64,000 bases of DNA from Parapedobacter tibetensis (GCF_024643205.1 NZ_JAMKQJ010000003.1:452691-516690); one strand, 5' to 3'; positions 25,443-34,925 are shown, numbered from the stretch's first letter. Translations and numbers: made by a program. Notes: generated by a model not told the origin, from the sequence alone.

Positions 25443-27092
25443 CTACTGGCCCAACACCTCCACAATGGGGCTACCAATATTACCATTTGGTTCCTCAATA
25501 TGGAGTAGGGCAGCAATGGTGGAGGCGATATCTGTCATATGCAATTCACGATGGGTCTTTCCTTGTTTGATTCCCCAGCCCATCCATATCATGGGAATAT
25601 GGGCGTCGTACGAAGCCCAAGTGCCGTGTGTGGTGCCAATGGAACGCGGCGAGCCACTGTACCATTGCGGATCCAATATGATTTGGATGGCACCACTACG
25701 TTTTGAGTTAAACCCATTGACGATGCGCTCGCGGATCCTTGATGGGATGCTGGCCTGCCCCGCTTCAAACATGTCGGTCACAAATGCAACACCCTCCACC
25801 TGGCGAAGGTATCTAATGGCTTCCTTCTTAATGTCATCTTCATCCAAGTCATTGGTCTGGATAAGGTCATAGTTCAAATGTACCTGATAGTTCATCAGGC
25901 TACGCACAATTTTTTCCTGTCCGAATTTTTCAGCCAATAATGTATTGAGATCCGAAAGCGTATTTCGTTCATCAAAGTACCCTGCATTACCCTTTTTGTC
26001 CATAAAGAAAAGCGGATTGTGGGCGGCACCATGATCGGCTGTAAGAAACAAGGTGTATTCCCCTTTTCCCACGGTTTCATCCAAATAATTGAAAAACGCT
26101 TCCAATTCAGCATCTAATCGTAAATACATGTCTTCTGTTTCAACACCATCCACGGAGAATTGGTGGCCTACGTAATCTGCGGAGGAGAGGCTTACGCACA
26201 GAAAATCAGTAAACCCGCTGGGATTGTGCCCTAGCTGCTCATTTGAAATGGCCGCCTTGGCCAAATCAAGGGTAAGCGAGTTGCCAAATGGGGTGGTACG
26301 GATTAAACCTAGCCCTTCATTTTTTACCAATTCGGAAAGTTTTTTAGGCAGTACAGGGCGATCTTCCCCCCTGAATTTTCCTTCATAGTGGTTGTCATCC
26401 TCGATACTCTGCGTATAGGTTTCTATGGGATATAATGTATTCCAATCCTGTTGGAGGTATTTTTCAGCAAGCTTTTGCGCATTGAATGCCTGCACCCAAT
26501 CGGGTAACTCCTGCATATAGAACGTGCTTGAAATCCAGTTGCCAGACTTCCCTTCAAACCAATAGGCCGCATCGGCGAAATGCCCAGCGGGCAAAATGCC
26601 CCCGCGGTCTTTGATCGCAATGCCAATCACCTTAGACCGGAAATTGGTAGCCAGTTTGAGTTGATCGGTAATGGTGGAAGAAAGAAGGTTCCGTGGCGAT
26701 TGCTTACCCTCACTCCCATCGGTTCCTACTCCGTTGACATTATCGTCCTGTGTGCAGTACATTCGTTGTCCGGTCTTTTGGATCATGAAATCATTGCCAG
26801 CAATGCCGTGTATGGCCGGCACACTACCGGTATATACTGTACTGTGGCCAATGGCTGTGTAGGTAGGTACATAATCAATATAGGTGTTTTCGCAGGAAAA
26901 TCCCTCACTTAATAAGCGCTTGAACCCATTTTCCCCGTAGCGATCGTAAAAGCGGTATAGATAGTCCCAACGCATTTGGTCGACCATCAGGCCCACGACC
27001 AATTTAGGCCTTGGAATGGATTCTTGACCCCTGACATGAATAAAAAAGAGGATGGTAACAAGGGATAATAAAAAAACCGCTTTCAGCTTCAT
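25443..27092 (-). CDS. PafA-like secreted alkaline phosphatase
   Basis: The product has 549 residues from the ATG at 27092, chosen because a signal peptide follows (MKLKAVFLLSLVTILFFIHV). The alkaline phosphatase superfamily metal and nucleophile features are present: VVGLMVDQMRWDYLYRF, the Thr nucleophile segment in YTAIGHSTVYTGSVPA, then SLSSADYVGHQF and LTADHGAAHNP. This matches the Flavobacterium/Bacteroides PafA group of periplasmic phosphomonoesterases with broad substrate use. No Pho-box was recognised upstream. Confidence 0.87.
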   Translation of the reverse strand: MKLKAVFLLSLVTILFFIHVRGQESIPRPKLVVGLMVDQMRWDYLYRFYDRYGENGFKRLLSEGFSCENTYIDYVPTYTAIGHSTVYTGSVPAIHGIAGNDFMIQKTGQRMYCTQDDNVNGVGTDGSEGKQSPRNLLSSTITDQLKLATNFRSKVIGIAIKDRGGILPAGHFADAAYWFEGKSGNWISSTFYMQELPDWVQAFNAQKLAEKYLQQDWNTLYPIETYTQSIEDDNHYEGKFRGEDRPVLPKKLSELVKNEGLGLIRTTPFGNSLTLDLAKAAISNEQLGHNPSGFTDFLCVSLSSADYVGHQFSVDGVETEDMYLRLDAELEAFFNYLDETVGKGEYTLFLTADHGAAHNPLFFMDKKGNAGYFDERNTLSDLNTLLAEKFGQEKIVRSLMNYQVHLNYDLIQTNDLDEDDIKKEAIRYLRQVEGVAFVTDMFEAGQASIPSRIRERIVNGFNSKRSGAIQIILDPQWYSGSPRSIGTTHGTWASYDAHIPMIWMGWGIKQGKTHRELHMTDIASTIAALLHIEEPNGNIGSPIVEVLGQ

Positions 27093-27236
27093 ATGATTAA
27101 GGATTGGAATGAAAATGAGACAATTTATTAAGTTAATATGGTCGGCTAAGTTAGTAAATCCATGCAGGATTATAAAGCGTGTATGTAACAAGCCGGTTGC
27201 AGGAAGCATCGCGGACATGGAACGATAGCGGCCAAG

Positions 27237-28373
27237 TTAAATCCTGAAAATTAATCCCCAATTCACGTAATCCGCTTGGACGCCATGGAGATTAAGGGTA
27301 GATTGGACGCCAATATTAGGGGTGAAGAAATAACGCAAACCAAGGACCCAATACCAGCCAATATCATGATAGCTGTTGTAATGCAAATATTTACCATACA
27401 TGGCATTAACTACGAGACGCCCCATAGTAAAATCTGCGCCTGCAGCGATTCCTAAGCGAATATGATCATAAGAAGACCCATAATACTGGAAGGTTTCATC
27501 AAACCGGTCGATATCAAATACACTATGATAATAGACCATGTGCGTGCCTGACTTTAAGGATAAGGCCCGGTTTATGTAAAAGTTATAGCCTGCATATACG
27601 CCTGAACGATAAAATTTCTTCCGCTTGTCGCGGTATTTGCCTCGTACGCCAGCTCCAATCCATACTTCGGCGTTGTTCCCTTCTATATGGTGGTAGGTTT
27701 CAGGAGCGGAAGTAAGGTCTGTTGGTTTGCTCAAAGCAGTTTTCACCCCGACTGAGCCAGTCATGGCATTAATCCCTCCGTTTGGCACGACGACGGCGCC
27801 ATTGGAATAATGCAGAATATTGGCGCCCGCTACTAGGCTTGTATTTTGGCTAATCGGGATTTCGGCACTCAATTCGCCTGTCAAGGTTAAATTGATGTGG
27901 CTTCCGATGGTAGAGGTCTCCGGTTGGGTGAAGACGTTTTGGGTGAGGTATGAAAGGCCGATGCCGGGGGTAAGGAGTATCTTGGCGTTGCCGATTTTAA
28001 ACAGCTGAAAATCGACTTCGGCTAGCGCACCAAGTGCTTGCCCAGCAGGGTATGCTTTTCCATCAACGATTTCCATCATGTGGTCCAAGTTATTCCATGT
28101 CAAACCAAAAGATAGGTTTTTAGCGTTAAAAAACCTTACCCATTCGTCGGAGCTTGACGCAATGTTTTTGTCATAACTTATGTGCAATCCATATAAATAA
28201 TTTTTAGAGTGGTTGGCGCTTTCGGCGGAAACATCCAAGCCATAATTAGCCTTAATCGAAAGCGCGTGCTTGGTCCTGTCTAATTGGGCAAAAAGCAGTG
28301 CAGGCAATACCAACAATAAAAGAAGAACGGAATATTGGATGCCTGATTTAATGGTTAATAGAATGGGCTTCAT
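27237..28373 (-). CDS. PagL-like outer-membrane protein (acyloxyacyl hydrolase family)
   Basis: The product has 378 residues from the ATG at 28373, which precedes a signal peptide ending near LLFAQ. The body is rich in alternating amphipathic strands typical of an outer-membrane barrel. It contains LTPGIGLSYLTQNVF, GSHINLTLTGELSAEI and the HYSNGAVVVPNGGIN segment with the His-x-Ser pair of lipid A 3-O-deacylases. It starts 25 bp after dxs and is probably co-transcribed. Lipid A modification is the likely role; the family call is moderate. Confidence 0.7.
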   Translation of the reverse strand: MKPILLTIKSGIQYSVLLLLLVLPALLFAQLDRTKHALSIKANYGLDVSAESANHSKNYLYGLHISYDKNIASSSDEWVRFFNAKNLSFGLTWNNLDHMMEIVDGKAYPAGQALGALAEVDFQLFKIGNAKILLTPGIGLSYLTQNVFTQPETSTIGSHINLTLTGELSAEIPISQNTSLVAGANILHYSNGAVVVPNGGINAMTGSVGVKTALSKPTDLTSAPETYHHIEGNNAEVWIGAGVRGKYRDKRKKFYRSGVYAGYNFYINRALSLKSGTHMVYYHSVFDIDRFDETFQYYGSSYDHIRLGIAAGADFTMGRLVVNAMYGKYLHYNSYHDIGWYWVLGLRYFFTPNIGVQSTLNLHGVQADYVNWGLIFRI

Positions 28374-28398
28374 GAGTGAATGGTCAGCAATGCAGAAG

Positions 28399-30327
28399 TT
28401 ATCCCGCCAAGGTATCGGTTTTACGGCCGACAGCGATTTTTCTGGCCGCGTTGGCGATTGATTGACTATTATATCCACACATGGCCCAAAGTTCATGCTG
28501 CTCACCATGTTCTATCACTTCATCCGGTATGCCTAAGCGCACCACCGTTGCTTGGTAGCTATGGTCTGCCATGAATTCCAGCACGGCACTTCCCATGCCT
28601 CCATGTAGGCAACCGTCTTCAATGGTGATGATTTTTTTGAATTTGCCGAAAACCTCATGCAAGAGGGTTTCGTCCAATGGCTTGGCGAAACGTAGGTCAT
28701 AATGTGCAGGGAATATCCCTTCTTGATTAAGCTCAATACAAGCTTTCACCGCCTCATTACCGATATGTCCGATGCTGAGGAAAGCCAGCTCTTCACCATC
28801 ACATATTTTATGGCCTTTACCCACTTCTAAAGCCTTGAGAGGCCTCCGCCAATCGGGCATCACACCCTGTCCTCGTGGATACCGGATTACAAACGGACCC
28901 ATACCGTCCTGTTGGGCGGTGTACATGAGATTGCGCAGCTCTTCTTCGTTCATGGGCGCTGCTACGGTAAGGTTGGGAATGCACCGCATGAAGGCAATGT
29001 CATAAGCCCCATGGTGTGTGGGGCCATCCGCTCCGGCGATACCTGCACGATCAAGGCAGAAAACCACATGGAGCTTTTGGATAGCCACATCGTGTATCAC
29101 CTGATCATAAGCGCGTTGCATGAAGCTGGAATAAATGTTGCAAAACGGCACCATCCCTTGGGTAGCTAATCCTGCCGAAAAGGTCACGGCATGTTGCTCG
29201 GCAATACCCACATCAAAAGCCCTATCGGGCATGGCTTTCATCATGATGTTCATGGACGAACCAGAAGGCATCGCCGGAGTGATGCCCATGATTTTATCGT
29301 TCTTTTCGGCCAATTCCACAAGTGTGTGCCCAAAAACATCTTGATATTTCGGGGCAACTGGAATGTCTTTTTTAGATTTTTTGATTTCCCCGGTAATCTT
29401 ATCGAACAGCCCGGGAGCATGCCACGTGGTTTGGTCCCTTTCGGCCAATGTATAACCCTTGCCCTTTACCGTGATGCAATGTAAAAGCTTAGGTCCAGGG
29501 ATATCACGCAGATCGTCCAATGTATGGATAAGCCGTTTCACATCATGCCCGTCAACGGGCCCGAAATAACGGAAATTAAGCGATTCGAATAGGTTGCTGT
29601 TCTTGAGCAACGTCCCTTTTATGCTTTTTTCAATTTTTTTCGCTACACCAAGCGCATCGGGGCCTATTTCCGATATTTTGGCAAGTACATGTGCAATATC
29701 ATCCCTGAACCGGTTCCATGACTTGGATGTGGTGATGCTGGTGAGGTATTCCTTCAATGCCCCCACATTGGGGTCAATAGACATGCAATTGTCATTGAGG
29801 ATGACCAATAGGTTGGATTTTTCAATGCCGGCATGGTTGAGCGCCTCGAAAGCCATTCCGGCGGTCATGGCCCCATCCCCGATAACCGCTATATGTTGAC
29901 GATCGGTTTCACCCTTGTAATGCGAAGCCACAGCCATGCCTAATGCAGCGGAAATGGACGTTGAGGAATGCCCCACACCAAAAGTATCGTATTCACTCTC
30001 ACTTCGCTTAGGGAATCCGCTGATACCATCCAATACACGATTGGTGTGGAATACTTCACGCCTGCCCGTGATGATTTTGTGGCCATAGGCCTGATGGCCT
30101 ACATCCCAGACCAATTGGTCATAAGGTGTGTTGAGCACATAATGTAAGGCCACAGTAAGTTCCACCACGCCAAGGCTTGCCGCAAAATGGCCGCCGTGGA
30201 CCGAGACGGTGTCTATAATGTATTGGCGCAATTCACCACACAGTTTTACCAGATCAGCTTTGCGAAGCTGTTTCAGGTCTGCAGGCGCATTTATTTTTTT
30301 AAGTAGTTCTCCGGCTTCAATCTCCAT
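28399..30327 (-). CDS. dxs: 1-deoxy-D-xylulose-5-phosphate synthase
   Basis: The product has 642 residues. This thiamine-diphosphate enzyme makes DXP from pyruvate and glyceraldehyde-3-phosphate, the entry step of the isoprenoid pathway that ends with IspH. Seen are VWDVGHQAYGHKIITGRR, the ThDP motif GDGAMTAGMAFEALNHAG through NDNCMSID, and DVGIAEQHAVTFSAGLA with the catalytic Glu. The PagL-like gene follows in the same direction 25 bp downstream. Confidence 0.95.
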   Translation of the reverse strand: MEIEAGELLKKINAPADLKQLRKADLVKLCGELRQYIIDTVSVHGGHFAASLGVVELTVALHYVLNTPYDQLVWDVGHQAYGHKIITGRREVFHTNRVLDGISGFPKRSESEYDTFGVGHSSTSISAALGMAVASHYKGETDRQHIAVIGDGAMTAGMAFEALNHAGIEKSNLLVILNDNCMSIDPNVGALKEYLTSITTSKSWNRFRDDIAHVLAKISEIGPDALGVAKKIEKSIKGTLLKNSNLFESLNFRYFGPVDGHDVKRLIHTLDDLRDIPGPKLLHCITVKGKGYTLAERDQTTWHAPGLFDKITGEIKKSKKDIPVAPKYQDVFGHTLVELAEKNDKIMGITPAMPSGSSMNIMMKAMPDRAFDVGIAEQHAVTFSAGLATQGMVPFCNIYSSFMQRAYDQVIHDVAIQKLHVVFCLDRAGIAGADGPTHHGAYDIAFMRCIPNLTVAAPMNEEELRNLMYTAQQDGMGPFVIRYPRGQGVMPDWRRPLKALEVGKGHKICDGEELAFLSIGHIGNEAVKACIELNQEGIFPAHYDLRFAKPLDETLLHEVFGKFKKIITIEDGCLHGGMGSAVLEFMADHSYQATVVRLGIPDEVIEHGEQHELWAMCGYNSQSIANAARKIAVGRKTDTLAG

Positions 30328-30647
30328 AGTTGCCAGGTTTGGAAAATCGATACAAAGTAACTAATAATTATTGATACCATGGCTTATAATTTTCACGGCC
30401 GCCAAGTACGGCAGGGCAATGATAGGTCAAGCATCCTGTGGAAGCGAATGACCCCATCATCCATTTAAACTTTAAACTTCCCTTAAGTATCGTTTAAGAC
30501 AAGTAAATAGTTTGTGCTAATGAGAAAACAAGAAATAGCAGGGATTGTTTCTAGCGCTTTGGGCAGCATATCCCGGCGAAGGTTGTTTGGATACTCAAAA
30601 GAATTAATACTTGTGAGAAAAACTAAGTTTATCTAAGTTTGACCCAA
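30328..30647. other. Divergent intergenic region, dxs/scpA
   Basis: This 320-bp gap between divergent genes holds the scpA promoter at its right end. Two near-identical boxes, TAAGTTTA and TAAGTTTG, lie 10 bp apart just before scpA. I recognise no stable RNA or additional gene in it. Confidence 0.4.
30634..30641 (+). promoter_or_regulatory. -7 box of scpA
   Basis: TAAGTTTG matches TAnnTTTG and ends 6 bp before the scpA ATG at 30648. A near copy, TAAGTTTA, lies 10 bp upstream. TTGTG near 30611 may serve as a weak -33 element. Confidence 0.5.
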
Positions 30648-31394
30648 ATGCAGCCCGAAGGATATGAAATAAAACTCGCCCAGTTTGAGGGGCCATTTGA
30701 TTTGTTGCTGTTTTTCATCGAACGCGACGAATTGAATATCCATGATATCCCAATAGCCAAAATTACCAATGATTTCCTGGATTACATCCAACATATGCAG
30801 GCATTGAACATGGAACTGGCCAGTGAATTTATTTTTGTGGCTGCTACGCTGATGCGTATCAAGGCCAAAATGCTGCTTCCTAGGCCCGAGTTGGATGAAG
30901 ATGGCAATGAAATAGACCCCAAACAGGATCTTATACAGAAATTGGTGCTGTATAAACAATTTAAGGAAGTATCCGAGGAACTTCGGGCCCTTGAAGAAGA
31001 GCGGTTAAAACAGGCCAAACGGGGTAATATCACCGTGGATTTGCGTTTGGCGGCTGAACACGCGGGGATGGGCGAGGAATTGACCACCTTCGACCTCTAT
31101 AAGCTGATGTTGGTATACGAAAAGCAGCTATATAATTACACCAATCGTAGTAAAGAAGTGCGGCATACGGTGGTAAGATATCCCTACACCATCGAGCAAC
31201 AGAAAAAGGCGATTGAGTCGCTGGTGGCCATCAACCAAAAGTTGGACTTTAGCGCCATTGTCAAAAACTCTGAAAATAAGGTGCAGTTTGTCTATAATTT
31301 TCTGGCCATACTGGAGATGTTGCAACAGCAATTGTTGGAATTGCAAACTGGATTGGGGTTCAATAATTTTTGGGTAGGGAAGCGAAAAAAGTAA
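30648..31394 (+). CDS. scpA: Segregation and condensation protein A
   Basis: The product has 248 residues. ScpA is the kleisin that bridges SMC and ScpB in the bacterial condensin complex. The N-terminus has the family string FEGPFDLLLFFIERDELNI followed by DIPIAKITNDFLDYI and AATLMRIKAKMLLPRP. The ATG at 30648 is preferred over a TTG three codons upstream because of the box at 30634-30641. The C-terminal winged-helix part ends in FNNFWVGKRKK. Confidence 0.88.
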   Translation: MQPEGYEIKLAQFEGPFDLLLFFIERDELNIHDIPIAKITNDFLDYIQHMQALNMELASEFIFVAATLMRIKAKMLLPRPELDEDGNEIDPKQDLIQKLVLYKQFKEVSEELRALEEERLKQAKRGNITVDLRLAAEHAGMGEELTTFDLYKLMLVYEKQLYNYTNRSKEVRHTVVRYPYTIEQQKKAIESLVAINQKLDFSAIVKNSENKVQFVYNFLAILEMLQQQLLELQTGLGFNNFWVGKRKK

Positions 31395-31444
31395 CCTTGC
31401 AGAAATGCGACAGGGCTTTCTGCAAATGGAAATTTCCCTACCTT

Positions 31445-31452
31445 TACCTTTG
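31445..31452 (+). promoter_or_regulatory. -7 box of the lactate oxidase-like gene
   Basis: TACCTTTG matches TAnnTTTG and lies 19 bp before the ATG at 31472, leaving a normal short leader. Confidence 0.45.
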
Positions 31453-31471
31453 TTATACCAAAGATAAGCTT

Positions 31472-32746
31472 ATGCCCTATATCCACGCACTTCAACGGCA
31501 GAAGAACATTTTTCTGGATGGGATGTCGGGAAAGCGGCCCGCCGTCCCCTTTCATGCTACCGAACTCCGAATGGCTGCCAAGAAAAACCTATCGACAAGG
31601 GCATGGGCATACATTGATGGGGGAGCTGGAAATGAGGAAAGTATCATATCCAATGCAACGGCCTTTTCCAATGTGCGTATACTTCCACGGATGATGTACA
31701 ACAATGAGTCGGCAGATTTCTCCACGTCTTTATTAGGAATGAATTTACCGGCTCCCTTGTTATTGGCGCCAATAGGCGTGCTGGATTTGGTTTGCCCGCA
31801 GGCGGACCGGGTAGTTGCCCGTGCATGCCAAAATGTAGGGGTGCCATTTGTGTTTTCCAATCAGGCAGGCACACCCATGGAAATCTGCGCACACGATATG
31901 GGCGATACCCCAAGATGGTTCCAATTGTATTGGAGCAGATCGGACGATTTAGTACGTTCATTCGTACACCGGGCTGAGGCATGTGGGTGCAAAGCCATTG
32001 TGCTCACCGTAGACACGACATTGTTGGGCTGGCGTAACCGCGACTTAGCCTTGGGATACTTACCCTTTCTAAAGGGGATGGGAATCGCCCAATATACATC
32101 GGACAACGTGTTCAAGGCGATGCTTGGTGATGGAGAAGGACGAGGTATTACCGGAGCACCCAAACCGAAGGTGACACTTGAAACCATTGCCAATCTGCTG
32201 CAACTGAAAGCAAATTATCCTGGCGGGTTCTTTAAAAACCTTTTTCGCAAGGAGCCATTGGCGGCAGTGCGATTGTTCATCAATATTTACTCCAATCCGG
32301 CATTGAGTTGGGAGCAGGTTACCTGGCTGAGGCGGCAAACCAAACTACCCATCCTTATTAAGGGTATATTGCGTGCCGACGACGCGCTAAAGGCGCTGGA
32401 TGCTGGGGTCGATGGCGTTGTGGTATCCAACCATGGTGGACGCCAGGTGGACGGGGCTATACCTACATTGGATGCCTTGGTAGCAATCAGAAAGGCTGTT
32501 CCGAAGCCGTTCCCTTTATTACTCGATAGTGGGATACGAAGCGGCAGTGACCTATTCAAGGCTCTGGCTTTAGGTGCCGATGCTGTATTGTTGGGAAGGC
32601 CTTATGCCTATGGGTTGGCCATAGGCCATCAACAGGGGGTGGAGGATGTTATCTTGAATATCCTCAATGATTTTGAACTCACGGCGCGTTTAGCGGGGTG
32701 CCGTAGCCTTGTGGAAATCGACGCAAGCATGATATCATTTGCCTAA
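31472..32746 (+). CDS. FMN-dependent alpha-hydroxy acid oxidase/dehydrogenase
   Basis: The product has 424 residues from the ATG at 31472, after the promoter box. It oxidises an L-2-hydroxy acid (lactate or glycolate type) to the keto acid. The catalytic region reads VDGVVVSNHGGRQVDGAIPT, with the active His and Arg. FMN phosphate binding is in LLDSGIRSGSDLFKALALGA and LLGRPYAYGLA. The N-terminal AWAYIDGGAGNEESI is also typical. Its end overlaps the convergent aat gene by 12 bp. Confidence 0.88.
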   Translation: MPYIHALQRQKNIFLDGMSGKRPAVPFHATELRMAAKKNLSTRAWAYIDGGAGNEESIISNATAFSNVRILPRMMYNNESADFSTSLLGMNLPAPLLLAPIGVLDLVCPQADRVVARACQNVGVPFVFSNQAGTPMEICAHDMGDTPRWFQLYWSRSDDLVRSFVHRAEACGCKAIVLTVDTTLLGWRNRDLALGYLPFLKGMGIAQYTSDNVFKAMLGDGEGRGITGAPKPKVTLETIANLLQLKANYPGGFFKNLFRKEPLAAVRLFINIYSNPALSWEQVTWLRRQTKLPILIKGILRADDALKALDAGVDGVVVSNHGGRQVDGAIPTLDALVAIRKAVPKPFPLLLDSGIRSGSDLFKALALGADAVLLGRPYAYGLAIGHQQGVEDVILNILNDFELTARLAGCRSLVEIDASMISFA

Positions 32747-33376
32747 ACCTGCTAAGAAACCCATATATACTTCGCGCGGGATCATCCTTGCTCCCATCGA
32801 TGCCAAATGTTCCGTATATACTTGGCAATCGATAAGGCGATAGTGCTGGGTTTGGCACAACCCGATCAAGGCTGCCTTGGATGCGTTGGGGGTTTGGCTG
32901 AACATACTCTCGCCACAAAACACATCGCCAAGGGCTATACCATATAGCCCACCGACCAACTGCCCTTCTTGCCATACTTCCACGGAATGGGCTATCTCCA
33001 ATACATGTAGGCTGGTATAGGCTTTTTGCATGTCGGCCGTAATCCACGTGCCCTCCTGTCCACGGCGGGGTTGGAGGGCGCAAGCGGTGATGACTTCGGC
33101 AAAAGCCTTGTCAAGGGTGACTTCGAACGCGCCAGAGCGCCTCATCCGCCGCATGCTCTTGCTTATTTTTAGTTCTTCAGGAAAAAGGACAAATCGTTCA
33201 TGCGGTGAATACCAGAGGATAGGAGTTTCATCACTATACCATGGGAAAATACCATTTTGGTAAGCTGCAATGAGTCTATCGGGGCGTAAATCACCCCCAA
33301 TGGCGAGTAGTCCATCAGATTCGGCCAACGTCGGATTGGGGAAACCGATATCGTCATCGTCCAGTTGGAAGATCAT
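32735..33376 (-). CDS. aat: Leucyl/phenylalanyl-tRNA-protein transferase
   Basis: The product has 213 residues. It adds Leu or Phe to proteins with N-terminal Lys or Arg, marking them for ClpAP degradation. Motifs seen: FPNPTLAESDGLLAIGGDL, YQNGIFPWYSD, WYSPHERFVL and the GLYGIALGDVFCGESMFS core. It reads in the same direction as rbfA, 6 bp downstream of the rbfA stop, and is probably in one operon with it. Confidence 0.93.
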   Translation of the reverse strand: MIFQLDDDDIGFPNPTLAESDGLLAIGGDLRPDRLIAAYQNGIFPWYSDETPILWYSPHERFVLFPEELKISKSMRRMRRSGAFEVTLDKAFAEVITACALQPRRGQEGTWITADMQKAYTSLHVLEIAHSVEVWQEGQLVGGLYGIALGDVFCGESMFSQTPNASKAALIGLCQTQHYRLIDCQVYTEHLASMGARMIPREVYMGFLAGLGK

Positions 33377-33382
33377 CTATGT

Positions 33383-33757
33383 TTATTCCGGTTGCCTGGG
33401 TTCTTTACTGATTTCATCAAAGAGCTTATCCATATGTTCAACATATTCGTTGGTGTCATCCAGAAAAAATTCCAGTTGTGGTACAACCCGGGCTTGGTTT
33501 TTTATGCGGGCACCCAGTTTATAGCGAATTTCGCCTGCATGCGATTTGATATTGATTATGTCGTCCTTGGCTTGTTTCGTGTTAAGGAAACTGAGGTATA
33601 CACGTGCAATGGCTAGGTCAGGGGTAACCCTTACACGGGTCACCGTTATAAACGCCCCCGGAGCCCATGTGTTGCCCTCTCGCTGGAAGAGTTCGCCCAA
33701 ATCCTGCTGTATGACCCCAGCAAATCGTTGTTGCCTCTTGCTTTCTTTGCTGCTCAT
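33383..33757 (-). CDS. rbfA: Ribosome-binding factor A
   Basis: The product has 124 residues. RbfA is a 30S subunit maturation factor that binds 16S rRNA. The family pattern is seen in SKRQQRFAGVIQQDLGELFQ, FITVTRVRVTPDLAIARVYL and ARIKNQARVVPQLEFFLDDT. Its ATG overlaps the stop of a small upstream frame (ATGA), and aat follows after 6 bp. Confidence 0.92.
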   Translation of the reverse strand: MSSKESKRQQRFAGVIQQDLGELFQREGNTWAPGAFITVTRVRVTPDLAIARVYLSFLNTKQAKDDIINIKSHAGEIRYKLGARIKNQARVVPQLEFFLDDTNEYVEHMDKLFDEISKEPRQPE

Positions 33758-34086
33758 GATATTGCCTTTAGTAATTGAAAATATGCGTTCAAAGCAAGGT
33801 TATCACCAAAAGCACAAAATCTGGATGAACAATCGAGGTCGTCTTCAAAGTCTTGCACCAAAGTATAGGAGATGGGTATAGCCTTTGCTTGTAATGCAAA
33901 GGTAATGATTTTTCCCGACGAATAAGTATGAGACCGTTGCTTAGTCCAGACCCATGAGTTGTTGAGCGGTGGCAGCTGGGCATGATAGAAAAAACAAATG
34001 GGTAGACCACCCGAAGATAAAGAAAAAAATAATTGTATAATAAAAAACAAATGCTGATATTTGCAAGCTCTTTGCGAAAAAGGCAT
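33754..34086 (-). CDS. Small unrecognised ORF overlapping rbfA
   Basis: The frame has up to 110 residues and ends in TGA overlapping the rbfA ATG by 4 bp, the typical spacing of translationally coupled genes. The C-terminal ~80 residues look protein-like (NNSWVWTKQRSHTYSSGK, YTLVQDFEDDLDCSSRF). The N-terminal part is low-complexity and its start is unsure. I recognise no family. A second frame on the same strand overlaps it, so coding status is uncertain. Confidence 0.35.
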   Translation of the reverse strand: MPFSQRACKYQHLFFIIQLFFSLSSGGLPICFFYHAQLPPLNNSWVWTKQRSHTYSSGKIITFALQAKAIPISYTLVQDFEDDLDCSSRFCAFGDNLALNAYFQLLKAIS

Positions 34087-34113
34087 TTAACACGATAAAA
34101 ACAGCATACAATC

Positions 34114-34347
34114 ATGTCAAGAGTTTGTGATTTAACAGGAAAAACGGCAATGAACGGATTCAACGTTTCGAATTCCAATGCGAAAACCAAACGTAAATTT
34201 TATCCCAATTTGCAGACCAAGCGGTTCTTCATACCTGAAGAAAACCGTTGGATTACCCTGAAAGTATCCACCTCGGCGATAAAAACGATCAATAAAAACG
34301 GCATCACTGCTGTCATCGATAAGTTTATCAAAAAAGGATACGTTTAA
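34114..34347 (+). CDS. rpmB: 50S ribosomal protein L28
   Basis: The product has 77 residues. The family N-terminus MSRVCDLTGK and the segment KTKRKFYPNLQTKRFFIPEE are clear. It is first in the rpmB-rpmG-DUF4295-ftsY-rimO run typical of Bacteroidota. Confidence 0.96.
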   Translation: MSRVCDLTGKTAMNGFNVSNSNAKTKRKFYPNLQTKRFFIPEENRWITLKVSTSAIKTINKNGITAVIDKFIKKGYV

Positions 34348-34421
34348 GGAGTGCGCGCTCGCTGAGCGACTTAGTTTGAATTTTACCCGTTCGATTCGAC
34401 GGATTACAATACACTACAACA

Positions 34422-34604
34422 ATGGCTAAAAAAGGAAATAGGGTACAGGTTATCTTGGAATGTACTGAGCACAAAGAGAGTGGTCTTCCAGGGATGTCGC
34501 GTTACATCACGACCAAAAACAAGAAAAACACCACCGAACGATTGGAGTTGAAAAAATTCAATCCCGTATTGAGGCGTGTGACGGTTCACAAAGAAATTAA
34601 ATAA
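34422..34604 (+). CDS. rpmG: 50S ribosomal protein L33
   Basis: The product has 60 residues. It matches L33 in VQVILECTEHKESG, YITTKNKKNTTERLELKKFN and the end RRVTVHKEIK. Zinc-binding cysteine pairs are absent, so it is the zinc-independent type. It lies 74 bp after rpmB. Confidence 0.95.
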   Translation: MAKKGNRVQVILECTEHKESGLPGMSRYITTKNKKNTTERLELKKFNPVLRRVTVHKEIK

Positions 34605-34652
34605 ATCCAGCGATTGGCTTTCAAGGGCAATTGCATAACTAATTAGAAAGAC

Positions 34653-34838
34653 ATGGCAAAGAAAGCAGTAGCATCACTCAAAACCGGTAAAGGGAAAGAT
34701 TACACGAAGGTAATCACCGCCGTAAGGTCTCCGAAGACCGGCGCATACACCTTTAAGGCAATGATTGCACACAACGACCATATCAAAGACGCTATAGAAG
34801 TGGCCAAAGAAGCCGTTATAGAATCGGCCGCACAATAG
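34653..34838 (+). CDS. DUF4295 small basic protein
   Basis: The product has 61 residues. This Bacteroidota-specific family is almost always encoded directly after rpmG (MAKKAVASLKTGKGKDYTKV at the start). A role at the ribosome is suspected from this constant linkage and its basic character but is not established. It is followed by a strong terminator. Confidence 0.9.
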   Translation: MAKKAVASLKTGKGKDYTKVITAVRSPKTGAYTFKAMIAHNDHIKDAIEVAKEAVIESAAQ

Positions 34839-34862
34839 CTTTTGTGTGTTACGATATTGCTA

Positions 34863-34898
34863 GAAGCCGTTTCGGAGGTCAACCGGAAGGGCTTTTTT
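34863..34898 (+). terminator. Terminator after the rpmB-rpmG-DUF4295 run
   Basis: GAAGCC with TTTCGG on the left pairs with CCGGAA and GGGCTT on the right, followed by a run of six T. It separates the ribosomal protein genes from ftsY. Confidence 0.7.
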
Positions 34899-34925
34899 GT
34901 TGTGATTAATTTAGCAGCATGAACT

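Noticed and set aside
28211..28221. 11-base match of the guide after the motif at 3082 to a coding region
   Set aside because: An 11-base match is expected by chance among about 30 guides in 64 kb, and it lies inside a gene.
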